Origin: Thecaphora thlaspeos
Lineage: Eukaryota > Basidiomycota > Ustilaginomycetes > Urocystidales > Glomosporiaceae
Reading direction: 5' to 3'
DNA: 64,000 nt
NCBI GenBank assembly: GCA_900291925.1
Contig: UWYS01000021.1
Span: 248,001-312,000 of the forward strand
The notes beneath the pieces are model-generated. The model searched no databases. It had not been told where the DNA came from and saw only the letters and a program-made list of their open reading frames with translations. Each line of letters starts with the position of its first letter. Position 1 is the stretch's first letter. The position numbers and the translations under genes were made by a program. This document shows, piece after piece, positions 1-11,598 of this stretch.

Positions 1-202
1 TCGGCGTCGTCGCGATATGGCCGGGCCGCACCCGCCGCCGCGCCCGCCGACAGGTGCTGCCCGTCGCCATACTGTACGGTCGGGCTGCCCGGGAGCGCGG
101 CATACCCTTTCGAGGAGGCGATGGACTTGCTCAGGCGGACCATATCGGCCAGCGACAGCGCTTCCGAGCGCGGCTTCGGCTTCGGCGTCGGCGTCGGGCG
201 GC
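1..202 (-). CDS. Partial gene running off the left edge, unknown product
   Basis: Reading the minus strand from a good acceptor (CTCAG, complement of 203-207) gives an open frame to the edge of the window. It starts with a Thr/Pro/Lys-Pro stretch and continues as a protein-like segment (residues ...LADMVRLSKSIASSKGYAAL...), with the third-position G/C bias of real genes here. The other five frames over this stretch are Arg/Ser/Pro-rich shadows. No start codon is visible, so at least one exon must lie upstream between about 210 and 900. I do not recognise the family. It would be divergent from TPP2. Confidence 0.45.
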
Positions 203-943
203 CTGAGATGGCGGGAGAAGGCGGGGCGTCACTGCAGAGCCGACCTATCTGGATAGCAATGTGAGGCTGAGTCTGAGCGCAAGGCCACCTGTCTATAGCG
301 ATTGGCGTGGTGAAGGTGTTACTGGGCGGCAATGCTGGTGGTGGCGGAAGGAGTCAAGGCCTTTGATCGGGAAAAGGCAGAGGGGCCGCTGGAGTGAAAG
401 CTTGACATGCCTGCGCCGCTGCGCATCCATCAGTCGGCCGTGTGGAGGCGACGTTGGACACGATCAAAGTCAGGGGTCCCTTCTCCCGCGGCGCATTCCG
501 GTCGGGCGGTCTGCGTCGAGCGCCAGAGCCAGCGCCAGAGCCAGCGCCAGAGCCAAGTTGACTCAGCACTTAGTCATCATGTAGAGCATCTCAGCTTGAT
601 CTGGCTGGTTCAGAGAAGGCGGTGTGGCCGACGGAGCCGGGCGACCCGACTCTCGGCCCTTTTCCGTGGCGTTTTTTTCCCAGCGCCGCCGTCTGCCCGC
701 GCTCAACCTTGGTGTAGGCGAGGACGCGCTGACGCAGCAGCTGGGGCAGCGCTGTGGGCCAGCGAGCGTAGTCGGGTCGAGCGATCTGGCCGCTCGTCCT
801 GGCTCGACGCCCGCCCACACACCTTCCTACCTCACCTCCATACCCTTCTCGGCCTTCCCATATTCACCCTCTCACAAGCACCGTGACGCGCTCTTCCCCT
901 CTCCCCTTTTCCTCTTTCCATTCGTTTCAACCGGCGACGGGGC
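203..943. other. Intergenic/upstream region with a small tandem repeat
   Basis: No supported gene. It should contain the 5' part of the left-edge gene and the TPP2 promoter. Positions about 520-555 are three copies of a 12-bp unit (AGCGCCAGAGCC). Just upstream of 944 there is a C/T-rich tract typical of transcription start regions in these fungi. Confidence 0.4.
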
Positions 944-3900
944 ATGCCCATCGTGAGTAGTCGCCGTCTGCTTGCTCGTTCTACCATTGGGCTGGTCGCA
1001 CCTACCCATACCAGACCTCGCTTCGCTTCGCCTTGTCGGTGTGACGATGGTGACGCCTGTTATTGACTTGCTCAACGTTCCGTCATCCCCCTCCATTCCT
1101 CTTTGCAGCCTCTTGGCTCTGCCTTGGTTCGACCTCTTGCGGCTCGACCTTGCCTCTTACACGCCCGTCGCTTCGGCACCTCGTTGGCCTGGCGCTCGCT
1201 CTTGCCCGCTCCCACCGCCATCACTGCCACTGCTCCCGCGCACTCCCCCACCAACGCACCTACAACTACCGGCTCGTGCAGCAGTACCCGCTACCTTAGC
1301 ACCACCCCGGCCCCGCGCGGCCCGGTCTTGCGTTCCACCGCCCCTGCCCGCTCACTCGTCCTGCCGGACCTCGCCAAGATGCCCGGCGTCGATCCTATCA
1401 CCACCGAGCCCTTTCCGCTCGGCGGCCTGCTCCCCAAGGAGACGACAGAGGCGCTCGCCTTCCTACGCAAGTACCCCGACTACAATGGCCGCAAGGTCCG
1501 CGTCGCCATCCTTGACACCGGCGTCGACCCGGCCGCCGTCGGCCTCGACGTCAAGGGCAAGGTCGTCGACGTGATCGACTGCTCCGGCTCCGGTGACATG
1601 CCCCTCCGATCCGTCAAGCCAGAACCGACGGCCGCTGCCTCGCCTTCGTCCTCGCCCTCCTCCTCGACGATCGACCTCAAGTCGCCCTTCACCGGCCGCA
1701 CAATCAAGGTCTCGTCCAAGTGGTCCAACCCCTCGGGCGAGTGGAAGGTAGGCTTCAAACCCGCCTACGACCTCTGGCCGGGAGAGCTCGTCTCGCGACG
1801 CTCCGCAGAGCGCAAGAAGGCCTTTGACGTCTCCCACCAGGCGCTCCTCTGCCAGGCGCAAAACGAGCTCTACGCCTTCGAGAACGCTTCAAAGCCTCAA
1901 GCTCCGGCCGCCGCCGACAAGGACAAGGGCGCCGAGACGGACAAGGACGCCGGCAAGGACGAGGAGAACCGCAGGCTGCAGAAGGACGAGCTCAAGGCCA
2001 AGGTGCAGGCGCTCAAGGACCTCGCCTCTGCGTACAAGGACGAGGGACCGCTGCTCGAGGCAGTCGTCTTTGACGACGGCAAGCACTGGAGGGCCGTCGT
2101 CGGAGGCGCCGAGGGCGACGCCCACGACTCCTCAAAGGGCCAGCCGGCCGGCCTCCTCGAGCCGCTCGCCAGCGGCGTCCTCGATTTGAGCCAGCACAGG
2201 CCGATGACAGATTTCCGCATCGAGCACCAGTGGGAGACATTTGGCTCGCAGGACCTCCTCACCTACAGCGTCAACATCGTCGACGGCGGCAACACGCTCA
2301 GCCTCGTCACGGCCGCCGGCAGCCACGGGACCCACGTCGCCGGCATCGTTGGCGCCCGCCACGACGACGTCCCGGAGCTCAACGGCGTGGCGCCCGGCTG
2401 CGAGATTGTCAGCCTCAAGATCGGCGACTCGCGCCTGGGCAGCATAGAGCAGGGGCAGGCGCTGCTGCGTGCGGCCCAGGCGCTGATCGATACCGAGTGC
2501 GACATCGCCAACATGAGCTATGGCGAGGACGGCACTTTCGGCGCCGAGAACGAGGGCGCGTTTGCCAAGGTGCTGCGCGACATTGTCATCCGCGAGCGCG
2601 ACGTCCTCTTTGTCAGCAGCGCCGGTAACAACGGTCCCGCCCTCACCACCGTCGGCCAGCCCGGCGGCACCACCTCGGGGATCCTCAGCGTCGGTGCCTA
2701 CGTCAACGCCGGGGCGATGCAGAAGGCCGAGTACGCGCTCGTCGAGCACGGCGTCCCCGACAGCGTGACGACGTGGTGCAGCCGTGGCCCCTGCGCCGAT
2801 GGCGAGCGCGGCGTCTCGATCTACGCGCCAGGCGCCGCCATCACCTCGATCCCGCGCTACTGCCTCCAGTCGTCGCAGCTGATGAACGGCACCTCGATGA
2901 GCTCGCCCAACGCGTGCGGCGCGATCGCCCTCCTCGTCTCCGGCCTCAAGGCGCGCGGCATCCCTGTCACGCCCGAGCGTGTGTTCAAGGCGGTGCGCAC
3001 CACTGGCCGGGACGTCGGCGACCCGCTCGGCGTCCCCTTCATCCGCGTCGATGCTGCCTGGGACCACCTCGTCGAGCATGCCGAGCGTGCCGATCAGGAT
3101 GCCGAGTTCCGCGTCGCCGTCACGCCGGCCGGCAAGACGGCGCTCTTCAACAAGCGCGGCATATACCTCCGCGAGCGCGTCGAGACCCGCCAGGTGCAGC
3201 AGTACACGGTGACGGCCAAGCCGTCGTTCAAACAGGCCGAGACCGAGCGCATCTACAATCTCGAGCTGCGCTGCACGCTCAACGCGACCCAGCCGTGGGT
3301 CAAGGTGCCCGACTACTTGCTGCTCGGCGGCAACGGCCGCGGCTTCGAGGTGCGCGTTGATCCGACCGACCTCCAGCCGGGCCTGCACCACGCCTGGATC
3401 GAAGCGTACGACTCCGATCGCCCCGGATACAAGCTGTTCGACGTCCCCGTCACCGTCGCCAAGCCGGAGGTCCACGCTGAGCCGACGGTCCGCTACGATG
3501 GCACCCGATTCGAGGCAGGCCGGATCGTCCGGCGCTTCCTCCACGTCCCCGAGGGCGCCACCTGGGCCTCAGTCACCGTTCGTAGCTCCAACCACGCCGC
3601 GCCCGGCACTGCCGCCCGCTTTTGGCTCCACTGCGTCCAGCTCGAGCCGCTGCAGCGCCTCAGCGACGTCGAGCAGGCGTACGTCCTCAACCTCCAGGAG
3701 AACGAGCCTGTGCAGAAGACGTTCAGCGTCCGCGGCGGCATGACGATGGAGATCTGCTCGGCCCAGTTCTGGGCGCAGAAGTCGGCGTTCGACCTCGACC
3801 TCGAGTTTGCGTTTCACGGCATCACGACGGCGCTGGTCCCCGCGAGCGGGCGCGAGGAGTTGACGCTCATCGGCGGGCAGGGCCATGCCAAGGTCGAATG

Positions 3901-5452
3901 CACGTCCAGCGTCCGCATTGAGAGCTTTGAGCCCTCCATCTCGTTCGACACGCGCCGCACCTACGCTCGGCCCACCGACGCAGCAATCCGGCCGCTCGCG
4001 ACGCCGCGCGACACCCAGCCCTCGGGCCGGCAGATGCTCGAGCTGGTGACAACCTACACCATCTCGGCCAAGGAGGCTTCGAACAAGCTCTCCTACTCGT
4101 TCCCCGCGCTCGGCAACCACCTCTACGACTCGAACGTACCGCTGCTGACGCAGCTCTTCGACATCCGCAAGAAGCGTGTCCACTTTGGTGACGTCTACAA
4201 GAAGGAGATCACGCTGCCCAAGGGCGACTACACGCTCAAGGCGCAGTTCCTCAACGAGAGCATGGCGGTCCTCGAAAAGCTGCGCAACGTCACCGTGATG
4301 GTGGAGCAGAAGCTCTCGAAGCCCAAGGACGCGGCGCTCCAGGTGTACCGCAACCACGTGGACCTGCACGGTGAGGCGTCGCCTGCTAGCTACAAGGGCG
4401 TCAAGCTGTTCCCCGGCGAGCGGACCGTGCTGACGCTCGACCTCAACCTCGAAGGCGAGGCGCTGCCCAAGGAGGCGCAGCCGGGCGACGTGCTGGTGGG
4501 CCAGTTTGGCTTTGCCAAGCAGGGAAAGGGCGAGCTGCGCTACATTGTTCCTCCAGCGGCCAAGAAGAAGGACGACGACGCCTCGTCCTCGGCCTCCGGC
4601 AGTGGCAAGAACCAAAACGAGATTCCGGAGCTGCTGACGGCGACGGCCAAGAAGATCAAAGACAAGAAGGAGAAGCTGGCGTTTATGGACAGGCTGATCG
4701 CCGACTACCCGTCGCACCTCGGCCTGCTGGTGGCCAAGCTGGATGCGCTCGATGCCGACGACAAGGAGTCGCGCAAGGCGGTAATAGAGGTGGCAGACAA
4801 GATCCTCGACAACGTCGACGAGAACGAGGTGAAGCTGTGGCTGGCCACCAAAAAGGCGTCGGCGAGCGAGCTGAGCGACGAGGACAAGAAGCACAACGAC
4901 GCGATGCAGGAGAAGAAGAAGGCCTTGGTGCTCGCGCTCAACAGGCGGACGCGCGTGCTTCTGAGTGAGGTCGAGGAGGGGAGCAGCGGTAAGGCGGCGG
5001 AGATGGAGGAGAGCTGGAAGAGATACCGCGGTCTGGCCGGCGACAAGGAGAAGGAGTACACCGAAGTCTACATCCGCTGGTCGATCCTACACAAGAGGTG
5101 CGTGACGCTTCGACCTTTCCTGCCTTTTTTTTTCCTGTTCCCACCCCGATCCGGAAGGCCCTGAACCCCAGCCGGAAGGCCACGACTGACATCCCCCCCC
5201 CTCTTTCTTCAACGCTTGTTCCAACTTCGCGACCACAGGTACACACTAGCTCTCGCCTCTCTTCAGAAGCTCAAGGCGGAGCTGGGCGCCGGTACGGGTG
5301 AGACGATCGAAGAGCTGGAAAAGCTCAAGGCGCTCGAGCTCAAGCTGATCGGCCAGGACGAGAAGGGACAGGGCCTCGGCTGGCAGCTGTGGTCGACTCG
5401 TCTGCAGAGGCTGGAAAAGGTCGAAAAGGCGGATTCCTTTGCGCCGTTCTGA
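944..5452 (+). CDS. TPP2: Tripeptidyl-peptidase II (subtilisin-family giant peptidase)
   Basis: Exopeptidase of the S8 subtilase family that removes tripeptides from peptides released by the proteasome. Catalytic residues, numbered from the ATG at 1379, are Asp46 (AILDTGVDP), His316 (GSHGTHVAG) and Ser506 (NGTSMSSPNA). An oxyanion-hole Asn lies in SSAGNNGP, and a long TPP2-type beta-sandwich plus helical C-terminal region follows. Exons: main exon to 5097, intron 5098-5238, last exon 5239-5452. Splicing joins ILHKR to YTLALASL in frame. From 1379 the protein is about 1310 aa, normal for the family. An upstream ATG (944) with intron 953-1108 adds 93 in-frame residues that are Arg/Ser/Thr-rich and nearly free of acidic residues, like a mitochondrial presequence. 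Which start is used cannot be told from sequence; 1379 alone gives a complete TPP2. Confidence 0.93.
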
Positions 5453-6030
5453 GGCGATGCCATATAGGTGCTTGTCGCAGTCAGTCAAAGACACGAGACG
5501 AAGAACAGAATACCATGTGTCCTCTAGAGAAAACAGAATAACGATAATGATGATATTGCGGAAGCGCTAAAGTTGAGACTGTACGATGCGTTGGAGGAGG
5601 GCATGAGTGTATGTCGGCTTGACAAGGATGTGCGGGGTCCTCTCAGCGTAGCCGGGAAGGTGCCCTGCTCGATCTCGACCCGACCCAACTAGCAGAAGGT
5701 CATTGACAAGCGACTGAGAAGCATGATGGCGGATGACCAGAAGGGTCGTCTTGCGATAACCGCCGTCTCGACCGTGGGGCGCGCGGGGGTGGACGGTACT
5801 TTTTGTATTGCCTTATTCTCCCTATCCACCCGATGCAACTATGTACAGTATGTTGCGTTGCGAAGGACTCGGATTTTTACTCCTTTTTGTGCATTGTATT
5901 GCGACGCGACGTGCAAGTGATCAAGATTCCAAGATGAAAGATCGGGAAAATCCTGATATGAGTATGTGATTCTCCACCCCCACCTCCCGATTCAGGCGTC
6001 CGTCACTTTCGGGATGACTTGGATCTTCGT
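5453..6030. other. Intergenic region, nothing recognised
   Basis: 3' flank of TPP2. Only short open frames without coding bias. I see no RNA gene or repeat. Confidence 0.5.
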
Positions 6031-6480
6031 GACTGCGGCCCGCCACCTCTGCCGCAGCTTTCCACCAGCTTGTCGCCAGCCAGGGCACCGAACAGGACAA
6101 CGAGCAGCGCCCACGTCGCCGCCGGCACCACCTCGTCCACCTCATCTCTTTCCTTGAGGAGCATCCCAGCTCGACACTTGGGGAGATGCTTGACGAGCTG
6201 CAGCGCCACTTTGACGACCTTCCTTGTCGTCCTGCCCCTTCGACACTCAGCCGCGCCCTCCGTGGCCGTGCTCACGTCACGTTCAAGAGGATGGCAGTCG
6301 AGCACGCTGCACACAATGGCGAGCAGACGGTTGCCGCGCGCCAGCAATGGATCGCCGAGCTCGCTAGGACAGACGTCAACATCGAGAATGCCCTTTTCTT
6401 TGACGAAGCCGGGTTCAACCTCCACGCCACCCGCAGCGCTGGCTGCAGGAGGTTGTCCGCAACATCGGCCGCGCTGCTCT
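6031..6480 (+). mobile_element. Tc1/mariner-type transposase fragment (DDE superfamily), decayed
   Basis: An open frame begins after an in-frame TGA near 6030 and reads, around the ATG at 6186, LISFLEEHPSSTLGEMLDEL, then a helix-turn-helix-like segment, then NIENALFFDEAGFN. That last motif is the first catalytic Asp of Tc1/mariner (DD34D) transposases. Similarity fades after NLHATRSAG, where the family normally continues with GWS-type residues; the frame runs on as low-complexity sequence to 6584. There is no proper start, no second Asp and no third acidic residue, and I saw no terminal inverted repeats. This is a 5'- and 3'-truncated relic. Unlike the large relic block at 25-43 kb it is not CpG-depleted. 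Confidence 0.7.
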
Positions 6481-7460
6481 CGGCCAGCCTCTTGGTCGCA
6501 TGCACGACGCTGCAGCCGTTCTTCCCCTCCCTGTCTGAGTTGCTTTCGAAGCGGCACACACACACACACGCATGCACTCTGTAGCCTCTATGCCACCTGT
6601 AGCTAACCCACTTGTCGTGATCCCGAATGTAGCATAATCCCAAAGTGACGAACACCGGAATCACAATCAAAGCGCGTCGCATTGACGACGTCAATAAGCA
6701 AGAATCCCAAACGCCGGAAAATGGATCCCGATCATTTACAGGGGTATCCCGATACAATGCACAAAAGGGAGTGATCGTCCCCAGCGGCGCTTCTGGACGT
6801 GTCGGTCGGCCAGCGCGTAGAGGAGGAGGAGGAGGAGCTCATTGGTCTCCAACCTCCCACTCCCATCTCCCTTTCTCTCTGTGATTTGTAAAACGCCCTC
6901 TCACACTCATCCCGACCGGTGCCTCGACGACCGACGCCCCTCTGCGCCTTTTGGGGAAGGCTCGCACCCGAAGCAACAAGGTACAGCAAGTCACACACTG
7001 CTGTCAGAGCCCACAGCGGCGCAGCGGACACTCTCACACACGATTTGGGTCCAGAGGGATGAAGCCGAGATGGAAGACGACCTTGCTGCTTCCCTCGTCC
7101 TCGTTGCATTCTCCATTTCAAGCCAAGGTGGTGGCATGCGCCAGAAGCGCGAGAACTACCGAAGATCCTTCCGATGCCCCGGCAGCGGAGCGCGACCGTG
7201 ATGGTGCCTCGTCAGACGATGGCAGAGATGCGCTCACGCCTTCGATCCAGGAAGCACGTCGAATCTCTTCCACAGCAGCGAGGACGTCAGGCGAGACGAC
7301 AAAGGCTTCCAGGAATAGAAGAAAGAGCTTGTTCGATTCATCAACTCCCCTCCTGCTCAAGTATCGTACCCATTCAGCCTCGATCCTTCCCGCCGCTGCG
7401 GCCACAACGAGCGTCTCAACCGCCGTCGACACAGCATACCAAAAAGAAGCCTCTCCCACC
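6481..7460. other. Intergenic region with short (CA)n tract
   Basis: Contains a (CA)n microsatellite at about 6556-6571 and a GGA-repeat tract near 6823-6838. Open frames here lack family similarity. The right part is the presumed promoter/5' region of the HIT gene. Confidence 0.4.
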
Positions 7461-8066
7461 ATGGCTCCGACCGCAACGACCCCGCGTCCCACCTCTCCGC
7501 TTTCAAAGCGAGCCAAGTCAAGCGTTCAAGCCAGCCTTCCTCGTGGCTGTCGACAGAACGCATCTCCTTTTCCACGTTCGACGTCACCTCCCAGACCTTC
7601 TATCGTTCCTCGTGCGGTCGTGTCGCCGGTATCGTCAACCTGAAGCCCATCGTACCGGGTCACGTCCTCCTCATCCCGACCACGCCGTACCATCGCCCCA
7701 AGGATGTACCCCTGGACGACCTCCACGCCCTCTTTTGCCTCGGTTCAGCAGGTCTCCAAGGGCCTCGAGGACGTCTTTGGCGCCGATGCCGTCACGGTCA
7801 GCGTACAGGATGCAGAGGCGGCCGGTCAGACGGTCGATCACCTCCACGTCCACGTCCTCCCGCGCAAGCAGGGAGACTTTCAAGAGAACGACGAGATCTA
7901 CGACCACCTTGAGGCGTGGGGGTTCGACAAGCACCGTCCTTCCACCTACAAGACAACGGGACGGGGGGCGAGCGCGGCATGGACGCCGACCTCGGCCGCA
8001 AGCCGAGGACGAAAGAGCAGATGGAGGACGAGGCGCGCTACCTCTCCTCTCACTTCACGGACGGTA
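7461..8066 (+). CDS. FHIT-like HIT-family dinucleoside triphosphate hydrolase, frame broken
   Basis: Hydrolyses diadenosine polyphosphates (Fhit/Aph1/Hnt2 branch of the HIT superfamily). One frame gives FSTFDVTSQTFYR and IVNLKPIVPGHVLLIPTTP (about 7560-7735). A second frame gives SVQDAEAAGQTVDHLHVHVL and PRKQGDFQENDEIYDHL (about 7738-7940), with the His-x-His-x-His site at 7839-7853. The first frame then returns for the family C-terminus KPRTKEQMEDEARYLSSHF (about 7995-8060). The two shifts are one extra base at TTTT (about 7729-7733) and one missing base near GGGGGG (about 7961-7967). A Kozak-like ATG at 7461 lies in yet another frame. Conservation of all pieces and the position of both shifts at homopolymers suggest sequence error rather than decay, but a true pseudogene is possible. 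No stop separates it from the following GTPase frame. Confidence 0.7.
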
Positions 8067-8096
8067 ACTACGTCGCCGTCGCTTCCGCCAACACCA

Positions 8097-9874
8097 TCTC
8101 CTTACCTCTCCCTGCCTTCCTCGGTCGACGCCACGACGACACGCACCTCGAAGCTACCCGTGACGCTGCTCTCTGGCTTCTTCGGCGCGGGCAAGACGAC
8201 GCTGCTAACGCACATCCTCACCTCTTCGACGCACAACCTGCGCATCGGCGTGATCGTCAACATGGCGCAGCTCAACATCGACGCAACCCTCAACGCCTCG
8301 CGCCACTCGATCACGCAGAGCGAAGAGAGGCTCGTCCAGATGCAGAACGATGGCATCTGCTGCACGCTCCGAGGCGACCTGTTGGAGGAGGTGCCTCGTC
8401 TCGCCGAACGCGGTGATATCGACTACCTCGTCATCGAGTCGACGGGAATATCGGAATCCATGCAGGTTGCAGAGACGTTTTCGGTAGAGTTTGCACAGCA
8501 GTGGCCAGGGAACGACGAGCAGCGAGGCGACAAAGACGACGACGGGGGAACGATGCCGAAACCGACGACCGAAGACGGAGCAACGACGACAAAGGCGACG
8601 ACCGGCGACGAGAACGAGGCCATCTCGCCGACGCTCGCCGCTCTGCTCGCTCAAGGTGGTCTCTCCTCCGTCTCACGCCTCGACACATGCGTAACCGTGA
8701 TCGACGCGCTCAACTTGTTCTCCAACTTCCAGACGGCCGACTTCCTCACCGATCGACACTCTCGCGACTACGTACCAGCAGAAGACGACCGTACCATCTC
8801 CGACCTCCAGGCGGACCAACTCGAATTCGCCAACGTCCTGCTGATCAACAAGTCGGACCTCGTCCCGCGTTCCGAGATCGAACGGATCAAGTCGCTCTGC
8901 AAGATCCTCAACCCCGACGCACGCATCATCGCGACGACAAAGGGGAACGTCGAGCTAGAACAGATCTTGAATACCGGCATGTTCCATTACGAAAAGGCAG
9001 CGTTGGGTGCGGGTTGGTTGAGAAGCTTGAACGAAGTCGTCAAGCCAGAGACGGAGGAATACGGTATCGGCAGCTTCGTATACCGTGCGAGGAGACCCTT
9101 CCATCCCGAGAGGTTGTGGGAGGTGATGCGAGAGGTCTTTGTTGTTATCCAGGATGAATTCGTAGATGATGGAGAGGACGAGGGGGATGAAGAGAAGATG
9201 GACATCGATGGAGACAGCAACGCCACGTCGGACGACAACGACAATGACGGCGACGACGACGAGGATCAAGAGGAACCTCAACTCGACCCTTCCGCTCGAT
9301 TGGCGAGCAAGACCTCCAACGAGACCTTCTCACCTCTCTTGCGATCGAAGGGGTTCATCTGGCTAGCCACACGACCATCGATGTTCGGCGAATGGTCTCA
9401 AGCCGGCGTGATGCTGACTCTCTCCGGTGGAGGAAGATGGTTCTGCGAAGTGCCCACCTCAGACTGGCCACAAGATCAAGAAACTTGCTCTTCCATCCAA
9501 GCCGACTTCCAAGGTCAATGGGGAGATAGAAGACAGGAAATCGTCCTGATCGGTCAACAGATGCGCGAGGGCGGAGAAGAAAGGTTGAAAAAGGCCTTTG
9601 ACGATTGTCTGTTGGATGACAAGGAGTGGAAAAAGTGGCAGGAGATTATGAAGAGTAAAAGGAAAGAGGACGAGGTCGTTGGAGTGGAAGACTCGCGCGC
9701 TGCAGAGGGAGTTTGCGGATGGGTGAGTACAGTGCGAGAGGTGGGAAGTGGTGTCCCTAAGGGTTACATGCTGACCCGTATCCTTGTGTTGCTTTTTTCT
9801 CTTTCTTCGCACGTAGCTTTGAGGATTGGATCGACGATGACGATGCAGACCAACACGAAGGTCACAACCCCTGA
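8097..9874 (+). CDS. CobW/COG0523-family metallochaperone GTPase
   Basis: G3E-family P-loop GTPase that delivers metal ions (zinc in characterised ZNG1 relatives) to client enzymes. The Walker A motif GFFGAGKTTLL is at 8175-8207, preceded by KLPVTLLS. Next come the family metal-site region QNDGICCTLRGDLLEE, a Walker B-like IDYLVIEST, and the guanine-specificity NKSD (in LLINKSDLV). An Asp/Glu-rich insert at about 9165-9285 precedes the CobW C-terminal domain (FIWLATRPSMFGEWSQAG). The usual CxCC motif reads GICC, so the first Cys is missing. The frame is open far upstream with no in-frame ATG between the HIT segment and the P-loop, so the start is unknown; an upstream exon or fusion with the HIT gene are options. 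A donor GTGAGT follows GVCGW near 9720; the last exon probably encodes DWIDDDDADQHEGHNP with stop at 9872-9874. Confidence 0.82.
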
Positions 9875-9992
9875 AGCGCCTTTGACGTCTTGCAGTCCGG
9901 CGCAATCTGCCATCTCTCGACCCGCCCGTGGGCGTGTGCAAAACGGAAGAAAATGACGACTACTTCTCATACAAATGGGCCCCCTTGCCCAT

Positions 9993-11598
9993 CTAGGCAT
10001 CGTCCGTACCGACCGCAGCATCCTGATACGTTTCAGGGAGGTAGGAGTACTGGTCCTGTTTCCTCAGCACCGCTCCGTCAGCACCTACGCTAGCCCTCCT
10101 ACCCTTACTCTGTGCCTCCTTTTCTTCCTCTTTCTTTATCTGATCGTCCCTCTTGACGGCATCGTTAGCTTCCCTCCTAAAGGTCTCCAATGCCCTTAGA
10201 GCCTGACCTTCCTGCATGGACTTCCTCGCCATCTCCACAGCAGCGGGAAGCGAAGGCGCGTACGAACCGACGTACAGCAATGCGGCGCTTTGAAGAAGCG
10301 TATAGTCCGCTATCGCCTGGAGCCGGACGCCGGTGGGGATGGGTGGAAGGTGAGGAAGGAGAGAGAGCGTGCTGCTATCTGTGAAGAGAGAGGGAGGGAG
10401 GGAGAGCGGCGTAGAGAGAGGTGCAGAGGGTAGCTTGGATAGAGAACCGCACGAAAAGAGCGAAAGAACGATCGACGCGTTTTCGTGGGCGCTATAGGAG
10501 CCGACGTGCGAGAGGGGGTGTGAGGCAAGGCCAAAGGAAGACGGCGTGATGGCGTATTCGCTGATTGTCCCGTCCTTGAGCTCCCAGACCTGTGACGCGG
10601 CGAGGCGAGGCGGGAGGATACAGAAGCAGCGGGGTCAGTCAGGGCGCTGCGAGGACAAAAGGCATCACAGTGAGACCGTAGCTGGCCGCTGGGGCACTCA
10701 CGTCGGTGGGACCCTCTGGGCTGATCTCGTCCAGGCCTTCCCTGCCGCAGACGATCCAGGCGCGCTTGGAGCCCCTCTTTCTGAGCGCTTCTGCAAAGGT
10801 CCTGCCGAGGTAGTAGCTGTGCACGCCTAGGATGCAGCGTTCAGGCTGGGCGGGGTTGATGAGGGGACCGAGGACGTTGAAGATGGTGGGGAAGCCGAGG
10901 CTCCTGCGGATGGGACCGAGGGGAGCGAGGGCAGGGTGATAGAGCTGGGCAAAGAGGAAGCTGAACTTGGCGCGCGGGAGCAGCTGTTGGATCTGCGAGG
11001 GCGGGAGGGTGAGGAGGGGGATGCCGAGGGAGGCGAGCAGGTCGGCCGAGCCAGAGGTGGACGAGGAGGCCTTTGCACCGTGCTTGCAGATGCGCACGCC
11101 CGGTACGCCGGCGGCGACCATGGCGGCGGTGGTGGAGACGTTGAAGGTGTCCTTGCCGTCTCCTCCGGTTCCTACGAGATCGAGAATTCCTCGATAGACC
11201 GGCTCTGCATTGTGATGGTGGGCATGGCGGAGGGAAGGATGGAGAGGGTCGACGTGGACCTTGAGGCAGGACCGGAGGAAGATGCTGGCGGCGAGGGCGA
11301 AGGTATCGGCCTGGATGTCGAGACGCGTGAACTTGAGCGAGGTGAGTGCGGAGCCGATCTGTGCGTGATTCTCTCGAGACGAGGTAAAGCTGGGGTCGGC
11401 AAGGTGCTCGAAGAGCGTCTGGAGGTGCGGCGCAGAGAGGACCGAGGTGGCGCTGCTGCTGCACGAGGCGGGCGGGATGGCGAAGGGATCCCTTGGGTCG
11501 ACGGCGACTGCTGCTGCTGCTAGGGCCTTGAGGACGGGTTTCAAGGTCTCGGCGGTGTGCTGCTGCTGGTTCTGCTGATCCGAAGTGGTAGAGATCAT
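9993..11598 (-). CDS. TRP4: Anthranilate phosphoribosyltransferase
   Basis: Second step of tryptophan synthesis from chorismate: transfers phosphoribose from PRPP to anthranilate. Exon 1 is 11598-10702, intron 10701-10590 (GTGAGT...ACAG, 112 nt), exon 2 10589-9993; total 497 aa. PRPP-binding GTGGDGKDTFNVST begins at residue 143. It is followed by KHGAKASSSTSGSADLLASL, the FLFAQLYHPAL segment and TIFNVLGPLINPAQ, all diagnostic of TrpD enzymes. The start chosen is MISTTSDQQ; the frame is open further upstream but without conservation. The protein is longer than bacterial TrpD (about 340 aa) because of a Ser/Leu-rich insert after the intron and a charged C-terminal tail (KRDDQIKKEEEKEAQ). It is convergent with the CobW gene (118 bp apart) and divergent from HIS1. 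Confidence 0.95.

Noticed and set aside
2132..4894. Long minus-strand frames inside TPP2 (470 and 441 codons)
   Set aside because: Mirror frames caused by GC-rich codon bias. TPP2 motifs on the plus strand are unambiguous.
7704..7860. 43-nt intron (GTACCC...TTCAG) as the cause of the first FHIT frame change
   Set aside because: It would restore frame but is shorter than any intron here and would delete a conserved helix; a single-base shift is the simpler reading.
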